Shown: positions 1 to 8,854 of the stretch, piece by piece | Numbering within the stretch: position 1 is the first letter of the stretch | Layout: every line of letters starts with the position of its first letter | DNA from: Calothrix sp. FI2-JRJ7 | GTDB lineage: Bacteria > Cyanobacteriota > Cyanobacteriia > Cyanobacteriales > Nostocaceae | Reading direction: 5' to 3' | Length of the DNA stretch: 64,000 bases | Assembly: GCA_019359675.1 (NCBI GenBank) | Contig: JAHHGX010000082.1 | Location: forward strand, 62,001 to 126,000 | Made by a program: the position numbers and the translations under genes | The notes under the pieces: model-generated | Database searches by the model: none | What the model saw: only the letters and a program-made list of their open reading frames with translations | Told to the model about the DNA's origin: nothing

Positions 1-95
1 GTAACAAGAACTTGAGTACCATCAGCGATTTGGTTAGGTAACTCGTTGAGTTCAATTTGCCCATCCTTATAAATGCCTTCGATTGTTATCAGCAT
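1..95 (-). CDS. Partial antitoxin-like small protein (DUF104/AF2212-like), cut by the left edge
   Basis: Reading leftward from an ATG at 95-93, the sequence codes MLITIEGIYKDGQIEL and then a stretch ending QIADGTQVLV, open to the window edge. The pattern of a short beta-rich start (hydrophobic strand, G-x-Y-x-D-G-x-I-x-L) followed by 'DGT-x-V-x-V' is typical of the small cyanobacterial AF2212/DUF104 family, usually the antitoxin half of a toxin-antitoxin pair whose toxin lies just downstream. The toxin, if present, lies outside the window. The family call rests on about 31 residues, so the identity is likely but not certain; the reading frame itself is convincing. Confidence 0.6.
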   Translation of the reverse strand, partial: MLITIEGIYKDGQIELNELPNQIADGTQVLV

Positions 96-479
96 AATTT
101 GTAAGTTTTAACAAAGTTAATATCCCCTATTTTAACGTGAAGCGTGATAAATAACGGGTATTAGTTCGTGGGTATTATCACTTAAATGGTATTTGGGTAC
201 TATTTTTAAGCCCGTAGACTCGTGACGCAGCGCAAGCGGCGCCGAAACTAATTATGTCAATTGTGTAAATCTAATTTATTAAAACATCACAATTTAATCA
301 ACATAATTTTTTTACTGGTATATTTTCGGAGGCAATATGGGAAATTATTTTAAAATAAATTAACTTTTTACCTATCGCGCATTTATCAAAAATTACCTAA
401 AAAACACAAATTATTTACAGGAACAAAATAATTTAATTTCACACAAATTTTAATATGAAAGTAATGTTTTTAATTATTA
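96..479. other. Intergenic region between divergent genes
   Basis: No convincing gene in about 380 bases. The stretch is very AT-rich, holds one GGCGCC site near 237, and must contain the promoters of the antitoxin-like gene (leftward) and the kinase gene (rightward). No clear Shine-Dalgarno sequence precedes the kinase ATG. Confidence 0.5.
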
Positions 480-2519
480 ATGGTTTGCATGAAAAATCTA
501 CCATACCAGCAGGGAGATATCATTACCGCTCCAGGGGGAATGCGTTACCGGGTGATTGATGTTTTGGGTGAGGGAAGCAGTGGAGTTACTTTCGCAGTCG
601 AAGATGTAGAACAGCCAGGTAACTGTTTTGCTCTCAAAGTGTTATCATTCCAGAAAATAAACGATTGGAAAGTGCTGGAGTTGTTTGAACGAGAGGCAAA
701 AGTTCTCGCAAAACTGCAACACCAAGGAATTCCCCGTTATTTCGATTCGTTTTGTATTGATACAGATAATGACCGCCAATTTTATATTGTTCAGGAATTA
801 GCCAAAGGTAAATCTCTTGCCACATGGGTAGAGTCAGGATGGCGCCCAAAAGAGGCAGCAGTTAAAGATGTTGCTGAACAGATATTAGAAATTTTGATTT
901 ATCTACATGAGCTTGAGCCTTGGGTGATTCATCGCGATATCAAACCCAATAATATTATTCGTGACGATAACGGTTTGGTGTATTTAGTGGATTTTGGTGC
1001 GGTACGAGATACCTATTACACAACAGTGGCGCATGGTAGTACAGTTGTCGGGACTTTTGGTTACATTGCACCGGAACAATTTCGCGGAACTGTCTCACCT
1101 GCGAGCGATTTATACGGTTTAGCTGCTACATTATTATTTTTATTAACCCGTCGTTCTCCTACGGAGTTACCAGCTAAGGGTTTGAGTGTTGAATTTCGCT
1201 CGGAAGTTCAAATTTCCAATAGTTTTGCTGATTGGCTGGAGAAAATGTTGGCGCCCGATCCAAGCGTTCGCTTTTCTTCTGCGCGCGAAGCGTTAGATGC
1301 GCTCTCGAATCCACAAAAATTGCTGAATAAAAAAACTAAATTTTTACCAGCCATAATATTAACTTCCATTACACTAGTCGTTGGTAGTGTTTCATCTTTA
1401 TTGATGTCCAAGATGTCCAACAAAGAAAATTTGCCTGTTACCAACACAGGAAATATAGCGAATATGTCTCAGATGGCGCCTAGCGATACATGCGATAGCT
1501 CAGACAAATTGAGGGAATACGTACAACAAGGTCTTAATCCCAATGCTAGAATTAAGGCGTTACTAGTTCCTAATTATAACCATTCCAGTCGCGACCGTCA
1601 GAAGTCAGATACTGTTCCATTAATATTTTGTGCCGACAATGAAGATGCGAAATTTCTTTTAAAACGCGGAGCTAATTTTAATATTCCTGAATCTGGTAAT
1701 TTAATTTTATATAAATTACAATCTTCTCAGACAATCGAATTAGTCAAGTTTTTACTAGATAATGGTGCGAATCCTAACAACAAAATTGATGGAGCAAGAA
1801 GCGATTCTTTACTTGTAAATTTAATGAATCGAAATGAATATAGAAACAGGTATAGAAATGGAGAGAACAATAATAATCTTAAAGAAGTATTAAATATGAT
1901 AATAAAACATGGAGCAAATGTGAATGCACTTGACAATAATGGAACTACAGCATTAATGGCGGCTATTATAAATCAAGAGTATCATCGAGAAGAAATTATA
2001 AAAACATTGATTGATAAAGGTGCCGATGTTAATCTAACAAGTACTGAGCGAGAAACTAGAACGCCACTGCACTTGGCTATCCAAGAGGATAATGAAAATA
2101 TTGTAAAGCTTTTGATAAAAAGTGGTGCCAATGTTAATGCAAAAGATTCTTCTGGCAATACACCAATAATAACAGCTTTTAATCGTGACCAGTTTTCTGC
2201 TGACATCATAAAATTATTACTCGAACATGGTGCAGATGTTAATACGATGACTAAAGATGGTCAAACGCTATTGGATATAATGCTTGAAAAGTATGTCAGA
2301 TATCGTAAAATTGTATTTGAATCTCCAAAAAATGACATATATGAAAGAAGTAGTAGAAGTGATGGGAGGGCTAAATATCAAATTACAAAAATGAAAGAAG
2401 CAATTGAATTAATTTTAGCCAAAAATGCGAGAACTACAAGTGTCAAAGAATTAAATTTATTTTTAGATGACAAAAAACAAAATAAATTTGATTTTGGTGT
2501 CACCGCTCCCCAATTATAA
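480..2519 (+). CDS. Membrane-anchored serine/threonine protein kinase with C-terminal ankyrin repeats
   Basis: Residues about 20-280 are a Hanks-type kinase: glycine loop GEGSSG (30-35), ATP-binding Lys53 in FALKV, Glu71, catalytic loop HRDIKPNN (151-158), metal site DFG (171-173) and APE (197-199). All key residues are present, so it should be active. A hydrophobic segment at about 290-310 is a probable single transmembrane helix. Residues about 340-640 contain ankyrin repeats (repeated 'GANVNA', 'TPLH' and 'GADVN' signatures), interrupted by Asn-rich loops. The layout is a cytosolic kinase tied to the membrane with a protein-binding tail; substrate unknown. ATG at 480 is used; an ATG at 489 (MKNLPY) is an equally good start. 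A hairpin about 150 bases downstream may end the transcript. Confidence 0.9.
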   Translation: MVCMKNLPYQQGDIITAPGGMRYRVIDVLGEGSSGVTFAVEDVEQPGNCFALKVLSFQKINDWKVLELFEREAKVLAKLQHQGIPRYFDSFCIDTDNDRQFYIVQELAKGKSLATWVESGWRPKEAAVKDVAEQILEILIYLHELEPWVIHRDIKPNNIIRDDNGLVYLVDFGAVRDTYYTTVAHGSTVVGTFGYIAPEQFRGTVSPASDLYGLAATLLFLLTRRSPTELPAKGLSVEFRSEVQISNSFADWLEKMLAPDPSVRFSSAREALDALSNPQKLLNKKTKFLPAIILTSITLVVGSVSSLLMSKMSNKENLPVTNTGNIANMSQMAPSDTCDSSDKLREYVQQGLNPNARIKALLVPNYNHSSRDRQKSDTVPLIFCADNEDAKFLLKRGANFNIPESGNLILYKLQSSQTIELVKFLLDNGANPNNKIDGARSDSLLVNLMNRNEYRNRYRNGENNNNLKEVLNMIIKHGANVNALDNNGTTALMAAIINQEYHREEIIKTLIDKGADVNLTSTERETRTPLHLAIQEDNENIVKLLIKSGANVNAKDSSGNTPIITAFNRDQFSADIIKLLLEHGADVNTMTKDGQTLLDIMLEKYVRYRKIVFESPKNDIYERSSRSDGRAKYQITKMKEAIELILAKNARTTSVKELNLFLDDKKQNKFDFGVTAPQL

Positions 2520-2669
2520 TTCATACACTCGCTCTCGACTGAACTGTAAGAGCTACCAAAAACTCAAAATTGAGAAATAATATAAGAAATACTTATGCTT
2601 AAAAACCACTAAGATTAAATTATATAAATTTTGCTTATAGTTTCCAAGCAATCCATTATTGGTGCTATT

Positions 2670-2692
2670 AATGTGCGCCAATGGCGCACATT
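2670..2692 (+). terminator. Perfect inverted repeat, possible terminator after the kinase gene
   Basis: Eleven-base arms (AATGTGCGCCA and its complement) around a single central A form a near-continuous palindrome, followed by TTTTGG. It lies in the 380-base gap 2520-2900 between convergent genes, where nothing else is seen. The short T-run makes terminator function plausible but not certain; it could also be a dyad protein site. Confidence 0.4.
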
Positions 2693-2900
2693 TTGGTTGG
2701 CGCCTTTCAAGCTATAATCCTGGTTTTTAACCATACCCATTAATTATCAGAAACCGGCTTCTTGCGAATGGTGCAAAATATAAGCCTCCGATTGGCACCA
2801 CAAGGCTCAAGTAAAATATAAAACTAGCACATTTATTTGAAACCCTTGCTATATATAGAATTTTGGGATGTGAAAGTTAGGAGCTAGTTTAAAACTAAGA

Positions 2901-4178
2901 TTATTTTGCTTCACAATATTGATGGACATCTTGCCGAATATTCTCATTTGCATCGTACTGGCACTCATTAATCATCCAGTCTGGCAAGGTTGCAAGTTTT
3001 ATCAAACAGTCAACGATGTGTTGACGACATATAGAGCATGAACTTTGCTCATATAATGTTACGAGTAAATCTTGAGATGATAGTGTTAGATTTTGTTCAA
3101 AAACATCAATCAAACTACAAATCAAAGAATGTAAATCGCTATCATCAATACTTTGCTCAACAATCCCCGCTAAGAAAAGTTCGTCACCAGCTTGAAAGTT
3201 GTGGATAAATAGCTTTATTGCATCACTCGTGTGATGTTTGGCAGCAATTAATTGTAGTGCAAGCGCGCGGACTTGTGAATCGTGAAACATTGCTACTGCT
3301 CTAATAGCATAACAGGCGACACGTTCGTGATTAGACCAAACGAGTGGTAATAAAGGTGACAAACCAAGCGGAAAGGCTCGCTTACAAAACATTCCTAAAT
3401 ATAAAGGAATTACTTTTGGGTCGGTCAGGGTCAATAAATCCTGTGCTGCCTGATAAATGTCATCATCAGATGCAAGTTTTCCCCAACGATAGAACACAGA
3501 AGGTGCTATTCTTCGTTGACTCTCCAAAATTATACGTTTAATCTCTTTGTAAGGTTGTTGGCTTAAAGGAGACCTAAGAGTATGCACAGTTTCTTGAGAT
3601 GAGATTAGAGTAAAATAGCGCGCGATGGAAGCATTAGTTTGTTGTGCCTTCTTTAATTGCTCTTGGATTTTTTCTGCGCTCAAGTGTTTCTCGAGTTGTT
3701 CAAGGAGCCAATCATTATCCCAAAAATCTGGCTGTGCTTCATTTGTCCTTCCCCGATGCTCTGCTATAAATAGAAAAGCATCAATGTTATCAAGCTCAAC
3801 AAGCTGTTTGGCGCCTAACGTATCACCCGCATAAGCGTATTCGGCACACTTAGAATACATTAACTGCCTCGCAACGGTATCCCCAGAACAAGCATAGTTA
3901 AGAGCAAAGCCAAAAAGTTGCTCAATATCCATTTCCTCAACTGGATTTCTCAAAGCTTCTAGAATGTGTTGACGAATATCAGTGTTACAAGCAGTGATAT
4001 TTAGAAGTTCCCAGTAATAGTTCGTGCGCGCACCTTCCACTTGGTGGTCATAAACAGGGTTATATAAACATGCATTCATAAGTGCGTCACGATAGGGAAA
4101 ATGTTTGTGTCGCTGATAGTAACAGTGTGGTCGTCCAAGCCCTTTAAATAGGCTGCTTGTAAATTCTGCTTCGTCCAT
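2901..4178 (-). CDS. Alpha-helical repeat protein of unknown function
   Basis: A 425-residue, almost entirely helical, soluble protein. The second half has HEAT-like pairs of helices (for example around 'VIPLYLGMFCKRAFPLGLSPLLPLVWSNHERVA' and 'CYAIRAVAMFHDSQVRALALQLI', each read as shorter units). There is no signal peptide, no transmembrane helix and no catalytic motif that I recognise. Cysteines are scattered (SCSICRQH near the C-terminus) but do not form a clear zinc site. It follows the ankyrin-kelch gene on the same strand after 46 bases, so the two may be co-transcribed. Function unknown; a protein-binding scaffold is the reasonable guess from the repeat structure. Confidence 0.75.
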   Translation of the reverse strand: MDEAEFTSSLFKGLGRPHCYYQRHKHFPYRDALMNACLYNPVYDHQVEGARTNYYWELLNITACNTDIRQHILEALRNPVEEMDIEQLFGFALNYACSGDTVARQLMYSKCAEYAYAGDTLGAKQLVELDNIDAFLFIAEHRGRTNEAQPDFWDNDWLLEQLEKHLSAEKIQEQLKKAQQTNASIARYFTLISSQETVHTLRSPLSQQPYKEIKRIILESQRRIAPSVFYRWGKLASDDDIYQAAQDLLTLTDPKVIPLYLGMFCKRAFPLGLSPLLPLVWSNHERVACYAIRAVAMFHDSQVRALALQLIAAKHHTSDAIKLFIHNFQAGDELFLAGIVEQSIDDSDLHSLICSLIDVFEQNLTLSSQDLLVTLYEQSSCSICRQHIVDCLIKLATLPDWMINECQYDANENIRQDVHQYCEAK

Positions 4179-4224
4179 TCGTTAAGTTAGTTTATATATA
4201 AATATAGTTGCTTTGATTGTAATC

Positions 4225-5928
4225 TTACTTAATAATTCGGCGCCAATCCATATTTTTTAAATCGAGAATATAGTCATTTTTACTGTCTATATAGTCTGTT
4301 GTATCTCCCAATTTACTACTGACCTTGCCACCAGTAATATATATTTGAGATGGTTCTTGATAAAAAGCTTTATGCCGACTAATCCATCCGGGTTTCTCCC
4401 CAGTGGTTTCAATCTTTTCTATTTTAAATGTATGGCAATCCAGACGATAAACAGGTGTTTCCGCATAAATTATATCATCCGAATAGCCCGCGCAACCAAT
4501 TATATAAATGTATTTTCCAACTAGGGTTGCAGAATGAAAGTCAGTAGGAGGAAAAACGTCCTTGGGATAACCTAAAATAGTAAATGTACCATCACCTTGA
4601 TGTACTACTATGTCGTTATATATACAAAAATCTGGGTCGTAAAAATCTTCGTGTTCCGCTCCTATTTGGATAATTCTTCCATCTGGTAACTCGGTAATTG
4701 TCCTGCCAAACCTTTGAAAGCACCATACAGCTTCAGTATTATCCGTATTATTAAAGGTATCTCTCGCAGTCCAAGCTGAAACGCCACTTCTAACCATTGC
4801 TTCCCAAAAATCAACTTTCATTACTTCTGGATTGGTTTTTCCAAATTTCCGATGCTTTCCCTTTAAATATTGTGCATTTGAAATATTTGATATATCATCA
4901 ATATTGCTGAATCCTAGTAATATCTGCTGCATAGAATCATTAATATTGCTTAAATCTTCGCCTGCATCAACAAGCATTTTGATTATTTCCAAATTATTAG
5001 CGCTCTGGATAGCTGTTCTATCGTAATTATCACATTTGGATGCGGAGGCGCCAGCTTCTAACAATACTTTGACACAATCAGTAGCACCTATGAATGCTGC
5101 AATTATTAAAGGTGTTGAGCCTAAATAATCGGTAGCTTCGACATCAAACTGGAGCTTTATTAACCATTTTAATAATTCTACATTATTATTTCTTATGGCA
5201 TACATCAATGCAGGCTCTTCATATGTTTCACATTTGCTTCGGTCTATTTTTGATGGTAAAAGCAATTTTGCTTTTTCGATGTCACCGACTTGAAGACTTA
5301 AAAGCCAAGGTGTTCTATTACAAGAATCCCACGCATTTAAGTCAGCGCCTGCATCAATTAATCTCTTTGTTTCTTCGACGCTCCCAAAAGCGACCGCGTA
5401 CATTAATTCTGTCCATCCCAGTTGCTTGCTATCGGCGCCTGCGGTTAATAACAATTCAACAACATCAAATCTTCCTTCATAGGCAGCGGCTTTTAGTGCT
5501 GATTCGCCATATTTACTTATACCTCTAACACTTGCCCCTCTACTAATTAACAAATTAACAATCGAGACTAAGTTTTCGCACGCTTGAATATTTCGACCGT
5601 ACATCGCATTAATTAGTACATCATAACCATCTGGATTTTGATAATGAATGTCGGTGCCTGCATCTAAAAGATATTGAATTTTATCAATATTCCCCGATTG
5701 TACGGCTAACCCAAGCACCGTATAATCACACTCACCTCCAATTGCATTGATATCGGCGCCACATTCCACCAGAAATTGCACCATTTCTAAACTAGCGAAA
5801 GCGCTACAGCAGGCACACATTAATGGCGTTTGTGACGATTTATCACGAGAATCGATCTTCACTCCACAAGCTAATTGTTCTTTTACACCTATAATATTCC
5901 CTTGTTTTGCAAAATCATGAATTTTCAT
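4225..5928 (-). CDS. Ankyrin-repeat protein with C-terminal kelch/galactose-oxidase-like repeats
   Basis: Residues about 1-330 hold some nine ankyrin repeats, recognisable from 'GADINA', 'TPLMCA', 'GADLNA' and 'TPLIIAA' signatures. Residues about 385-560 switch to kelch-like blades: 'FGRTITELPDGRIIQIGA', 'FHSATLVGKYIYIIGC' and 'SRHKAFYQ...IYITGG', each ending in hydrophobic-hydrophobic-x-G-G/A. No signal peptide or transmembrane helix. Both halves are protein-interaction folds and no catalytic residues are visible, so an adaptor or scaffold role is inferred. Ankyrin-kelch fusion is uncommon; the 567-residue length fits both domains being complete. The ATG at 5928 starts directly into the first ankyrin helix (IHDFAKQGNI), supporting this start. 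Confidence 0.85.
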   Translation of the reverse strand: MKIHDFAKQGNIIGVKEQLACGVKIDSRDKSSQTPLMCACCSAFASLEMVQFLVECGADINAIGGECDYTVLGLAVQSGNIDKIQYLLDAGTDIHYQNPDGYDVLINAMYGRNIQACENLVSIVNLLISRGASVRGISKYGESALKAAAYEGRFDVVELLLTAGADSKQLGWTELMYAVAFGSVEETKRLIDAGADLNAWDSCNRTPWLLSLQVGDIEKAKLLLPSKIDRSKCETYEEPALMYAIRNNNVELLKWLIKLQFDVEATDYLGSTPLIIAAFIGATDCVKVLLEAGASASKCDNYDRTAIQSANNLEIIKMLVDAGEDLSNINDSMQQILLGFSNIDDISNISNAQYLKGKHRKFGKTNPEVMKVDFWEAMVRSGVSAWTARDTFNNTDNTEAVWCFQRFGRTITELPDGRIIQIGAEHEDFYDPDFCIYNDIVVHQGDGTFTILGYPKDVFPPTDFHSATLVGKYIYIIGCAGYSDDIIYAETPVYRLDCHTFKIEKIETTGEKPGWISRHKAFYQEPSQIYITGGKVSSKLGDTTDYIDSKNDYILDLKNMDWRRIIK

Positions 5929-6206
5929 AGTAGTTAGAGTTACATTTACCAGTAAGAAACAAAACCTAAAAATTTATATAGCATAAGGGGTCCAGAGCGT
6001 CACGCTTTTTTGTAGTATAGTACACTACATGAGCAATCAGGTTCTTATGCTCTTTTTCTTAACCAAGTGTTCTTAAAACGTAGGGAGATGATAATCAGTG
6101 GGTTGTAGTTTCTGCTTCGCTCACGGTGCCTTTAGTTCATTCTGTTGAGTTTCGGTTAAAATTTGAGAGAATGTGCTTTTCTGTAATGTGACTCTTAAGC
6201 GGCGCG

Positions 6207-6677
6207 ATGAATTATGTTCAATCACTTCGTGCGCTTGTTGGGCATTGTCCATTAATTATCGCAGGCGCCTGGTCTAAATTTTTGATAAACAAAACCGCTT
6301 ACTGCTTCAGCACCGTAAAGATAATAAGCAGTGGGGTTTGATTGGTGGAAGTATGTCCGTTGGGGAGTCGCTCGAAGAAACTGCTAGACGTGAAGCATAC
6401 GAAGAGACAGGTTTGGAGCTATTAGATTTAGAATGGTTTAGATTGTTTTCTGGCAAATAACTTATATGAGTGCCCAAACGGGGATATTGTGGTTAATGTA
6501 GTAGCAGTTTACACAGCGCAACACTTTAAAGGAGAACTGAAGGCTGATAAAGAGGAAGCAGATGAAGTGCGTTTTTTCGAGTTAAAAGAGTTACCTACTG
6601 AACTTAGCCCCCCAGATAAACCAGTTATAGAGCGTTTCCTTCACAATTTAGATACAGGTACTTATCGCTTAAGTTAG
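6207..6677 (+). pseudogene. Nudix hydrolase (MutT family), broken by two frameshifts
   Basis: Three frames must be joined to read the protein: MNYVQSLRALVGHCPLIIAG from 6207, then FDKQNRLLLQHRKDNKQWGL onward to about 6459, then YECPNGDIVVNVVAVYTAQ to the stop at 6677. The middle part has a perfect Nudix box, G-x5-E-x7-REAYEETGL, which in intact enzymes binds the metal and cleaves nucleoside diphosphates linked to another group. Shifts lie near 6266-6275 and 6455-6462, and in-frame stops follow each. Either the gene is dead or the assembly has two indels. The last 62 codons remain open from an internal GTG but lack the catalytic box. Confidence 0.8.
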
Positions 6678-6785
6678 CAATTTTTAGTAAGGGCGCCTTA
6701 CGAGTGAGTGCTAGAAGGTATAATCAAAGGTCTGTCTTCTCGTAGATATACAAGTTAAATCAGACTTTTAGTTCCAAACCAGCAT

Positions 6786-7040
6786 ATGACACTAATCAAA
6801 AAATCAGAACAACTACTTCTCCTTAAAATCAAGAAAATAGAGGATGAAGAGCAAAATACTCAACCCGATGCTAACGATATTCCAGTGGTTAGCTTGGAGC
6901 AAAAACCCATAGCTATACAAAATCAAGAATCGAACTATATTCCAGTGCGTGATAACCCCATAGTTCAATCTGTCGGCAACTCAGGATGGCAAATTTCTGA
7001 TATTTGGAGAGATGTTAGGGTCGATAATTTTTCCGATTGA
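6786..7040 (+). CDS. Small hypothetical protein, Gln/Glu/Asn-rich
   Basis: An 84-residue acidic, hydrophilic protein starting at an ATG with no strong ribosome-binding site. The N-terminal third is a charged helix (KKSEQLLLLKIKKIEDEEQ). The rest looks unstructured with two similar proline-containing stretches (IPVVSLEQKPIA, IPVRDNPIV). I recognise no family. Support is modest: an open frame of sensible composition, followed about 86 bases later by a hairpin with a T-run. The last residues (WRDVRVDNFSD) may be a conserved tail. It could be a spurious frame. Confidence 0.45.
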   Translation: MTLIKKSEQLLLLKIKKIEDEEQNTQPDANDIPVVSLEQKPIAIQNQESNYIPVRDNPIVQSVGNSGWQISDIWRDVRVDNFSD

Positions 7041-7125
7041 TAAAATGAATACTTGTGCTTTTCGCGCTTGTGTTTAATACTCCCTTTGGTTATGTACGTA
7101 GATACTAGTTGAAGCGATACTGTCA

Positions 7126-7160
7126 GCACTAATCTTTATTAGTGCAGCAGATATTTTTTT
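7126..7160 (+). terminator. Hairpin with downstream T-run
   Basis: GCACTAAT and its complement form an 8-bp stem with a CTTT loop (7126-7145), followed after eight bases by seven Ts (7154-7160). It lies 86 bases past the 84-residue ORF, reading rightward. The gap between stem and T-run is longer than in a classical intrinsic terminator. Confidence 0.4.
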
Positions 7161-7308
7161 ACTCTCAACTGTATCGGTTTTTTCCAAGAGGCGCCACTAA
7201 GCAAAGCATTACCAAAGCGCTCTTAAGCCCAATATAACTTACTCAACCAGTGATAATTCCGTTAAAGGTACAGAATTAGCATAGTAATCAAGCCTTGCTT
7301 CTTCCCCT

Positions 7309-8457
7309 TCAATTTTTGTAATAATGAAAGGCTGCCAACGGGCGTAGATGTGGGTAACAGTTATCCCATATTACTTTATCTCCGACTTTTAAATTATGGA
7401 GAGAGTCTGGATTTAAGGTTTTATCCAATATTTCTTCGTTAGTTTCTACCTTTGTATTGCTGACCTCAAATTGGTGCTTCAGTTCATGTAACCGCGTTTT
7501 TTGATTCTCGTCAAGCAATTCCCAGGATAGTAATTTCAATTCGCCTGGGCAATTTTCCATTACAGCCACTACTTCTGCCCAGGTTTCAAGTTTGGATAAA
7601 TATTCCGCAATTATTACTGCTTCCTCTAATTCTGAATCGGCACCATACACTACTACTGGCTGACTAACATCAGAGTTATTAATATCGTTATTAACTTCTG
7701 AATTGGCACCGCTATCAATCACCACTATTGGCTCTGTAACATTAGGATTATCTATAGGCTCACTAATATCTGAGCTATCAACTTCTAGCTCGGATGTTAC
7801 TCCCTGGAGTTCGTCATTGCCAGATAATTGTGATTCCACGTCGATACTAGCAGAACTACTATTAGGCACCTCAACGCTGCTTGGAATAATACGGACTCTA
7901 ACATCAAAGAAGTTTTTTTGGTCATCGTTGTTTAACTCGTGAGAATTATTAACCCATACCAATTGCCCTGAAGAGTAAGCTTCAACCAATGACATCGCAT
8001 TCCTAACTACGGTTTGCGGAGGAACACCTTTTTCATCAACAATTCTTTGTATAGCCCCTCCTGTGAACTCATCTTTTTCATGAATAGCTCCAATTTGGCA
8101 GTACTTCTCACCTTTTTGAGTATGGCGCCAAATACTAGCGCTGCCATTGGTATCCGAGGCTTTCTCTTTTCGAGATTTGCGATAATCAGTAATTAATTCG
8201 CGCACTCTCTTCTGAGTAATACTCGTTTCGTTTCTTAGTTGCTCAATCACTGGGTAGTATTTTTTTATACTTTTAGCAAGCAAAAATATTGTGTCCGGTT
8301 CAACTAGAGCTAAGGCAGTAGGGTCAAAATCAGCTTCTTCGGCGCCTACTTTTACATACTTCCTGTCTTCTCCTTCCAAGTCGAGTGATACAAGTAGCTG
8401 TTTATAGTGTTTTCTTTTCAACACGCGCTTTTGCTTATGTATGATTAGTATTCCCAA
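7309..8457 (-). CDS. Hypothetical protein, probable DNA-associated; C-terminus frameshifted
   Basis: 382 residues in three parts: a basic N-terminal half (about 1-190, many Lys/Arg, 'ITQKRVRELITDYRKSRKE' could be a helix-turn-helix), a low-complexity acidic Ser/Asn/Asp linker (about 195-285) and a small C-terminal domain beginning LKVGDKVIWDNC. The C-terminal domain breaks off at 7309, but the neighbouring frame continues it as WQPFIITKIEGEEARLDYYA to a stop at 7239-7241. A one-base shift near 7345 has therefore probably truncated the protein by about 30 residues. Family not recognised. It is a single leftward gene with convergent neighbours on its left. Confidence 0.65.
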   Translation of the reverse strand: MGILIIHKQKRVLKRKHYKQLLVSLDLEGEDRKYVKVGAEEADFDPTALALVEPDTIFLLAKSIKKYYPVIEQLRNETSITQKRVRELITDYRKSRKEKASDTNGSASIWRHTQKGEKYCQIGAIHEKDEFTGGAIQRIVDEKGVPPQTVVRNAMSLVEAYSSGQLVWVNNSHELNNDDQKNFFDVRVRIIPSSVEVPNSSSASIDVESQLSGNDELQGVTSELEVDSSDISEPIDNPNVTEPIVVIDSGANSEVNNDINNSDVSQPVVVYGADSELEEAVIIAEYLSKLETWAEVVAVMENCPGELKLLSWELLDENQKTRLHELKHQFEVSNTKVETNEEILDKTLNPDSLHNLKVGDKVIWDNCYPHLRPLAAFHYYKN

Positions 8458-8854
8458 AATATAAGCTGAAGATACTGCCCATGCTCATGTAAGGATTAAC
8501 ACTAAGTGTTAATAGTGTTTTTGGTTAAAATATCTTGGCGGGACGGGGCTATTGCATTACTATTCTTCACGCTTTCAGGCGCCATATGAGCGTTACAGCA
8601 CCGCCTGTATCAAGTAAGTTCGGCGCCATTCTCAGACATTTTTGGGGCTGGTTAAAATCCCTACACCAGGTTCTATCACAGGCGCCAATTACAAAGAGAG
8701 ACATATAAACAGGGACACGGTGAGAGTTTTTTGCTTAATTGCCGACTTGTCAAACGTTCTGTTAATGCTTTGTTTGAGCATGTGTAAAAGGTGAGAAAAT
8801 AAGTAGTTGGCACATCTCTCAAATGAGAACATTTTAATTAGTCTAATCACTTAC
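8458..8854. other. Intergenic region
   Basis: About 400 bases without a supported gene. It contains three GGCGCC sites (near 8579, 8622 and 8682) and carries the divergent promoters of the leftward 382-residue gene and the rightward DUF1186 gene. No strong hairpin was seen. Confidence 0.4.

Noticed and set aside
5208-5528. 106-residue open frame on the + strand inside the ankyrin-kelch gene
   Set aside because: Antisense shadow of a strong ankyrin gene; its translation has no sensible domain and follows the repeat periodicity.
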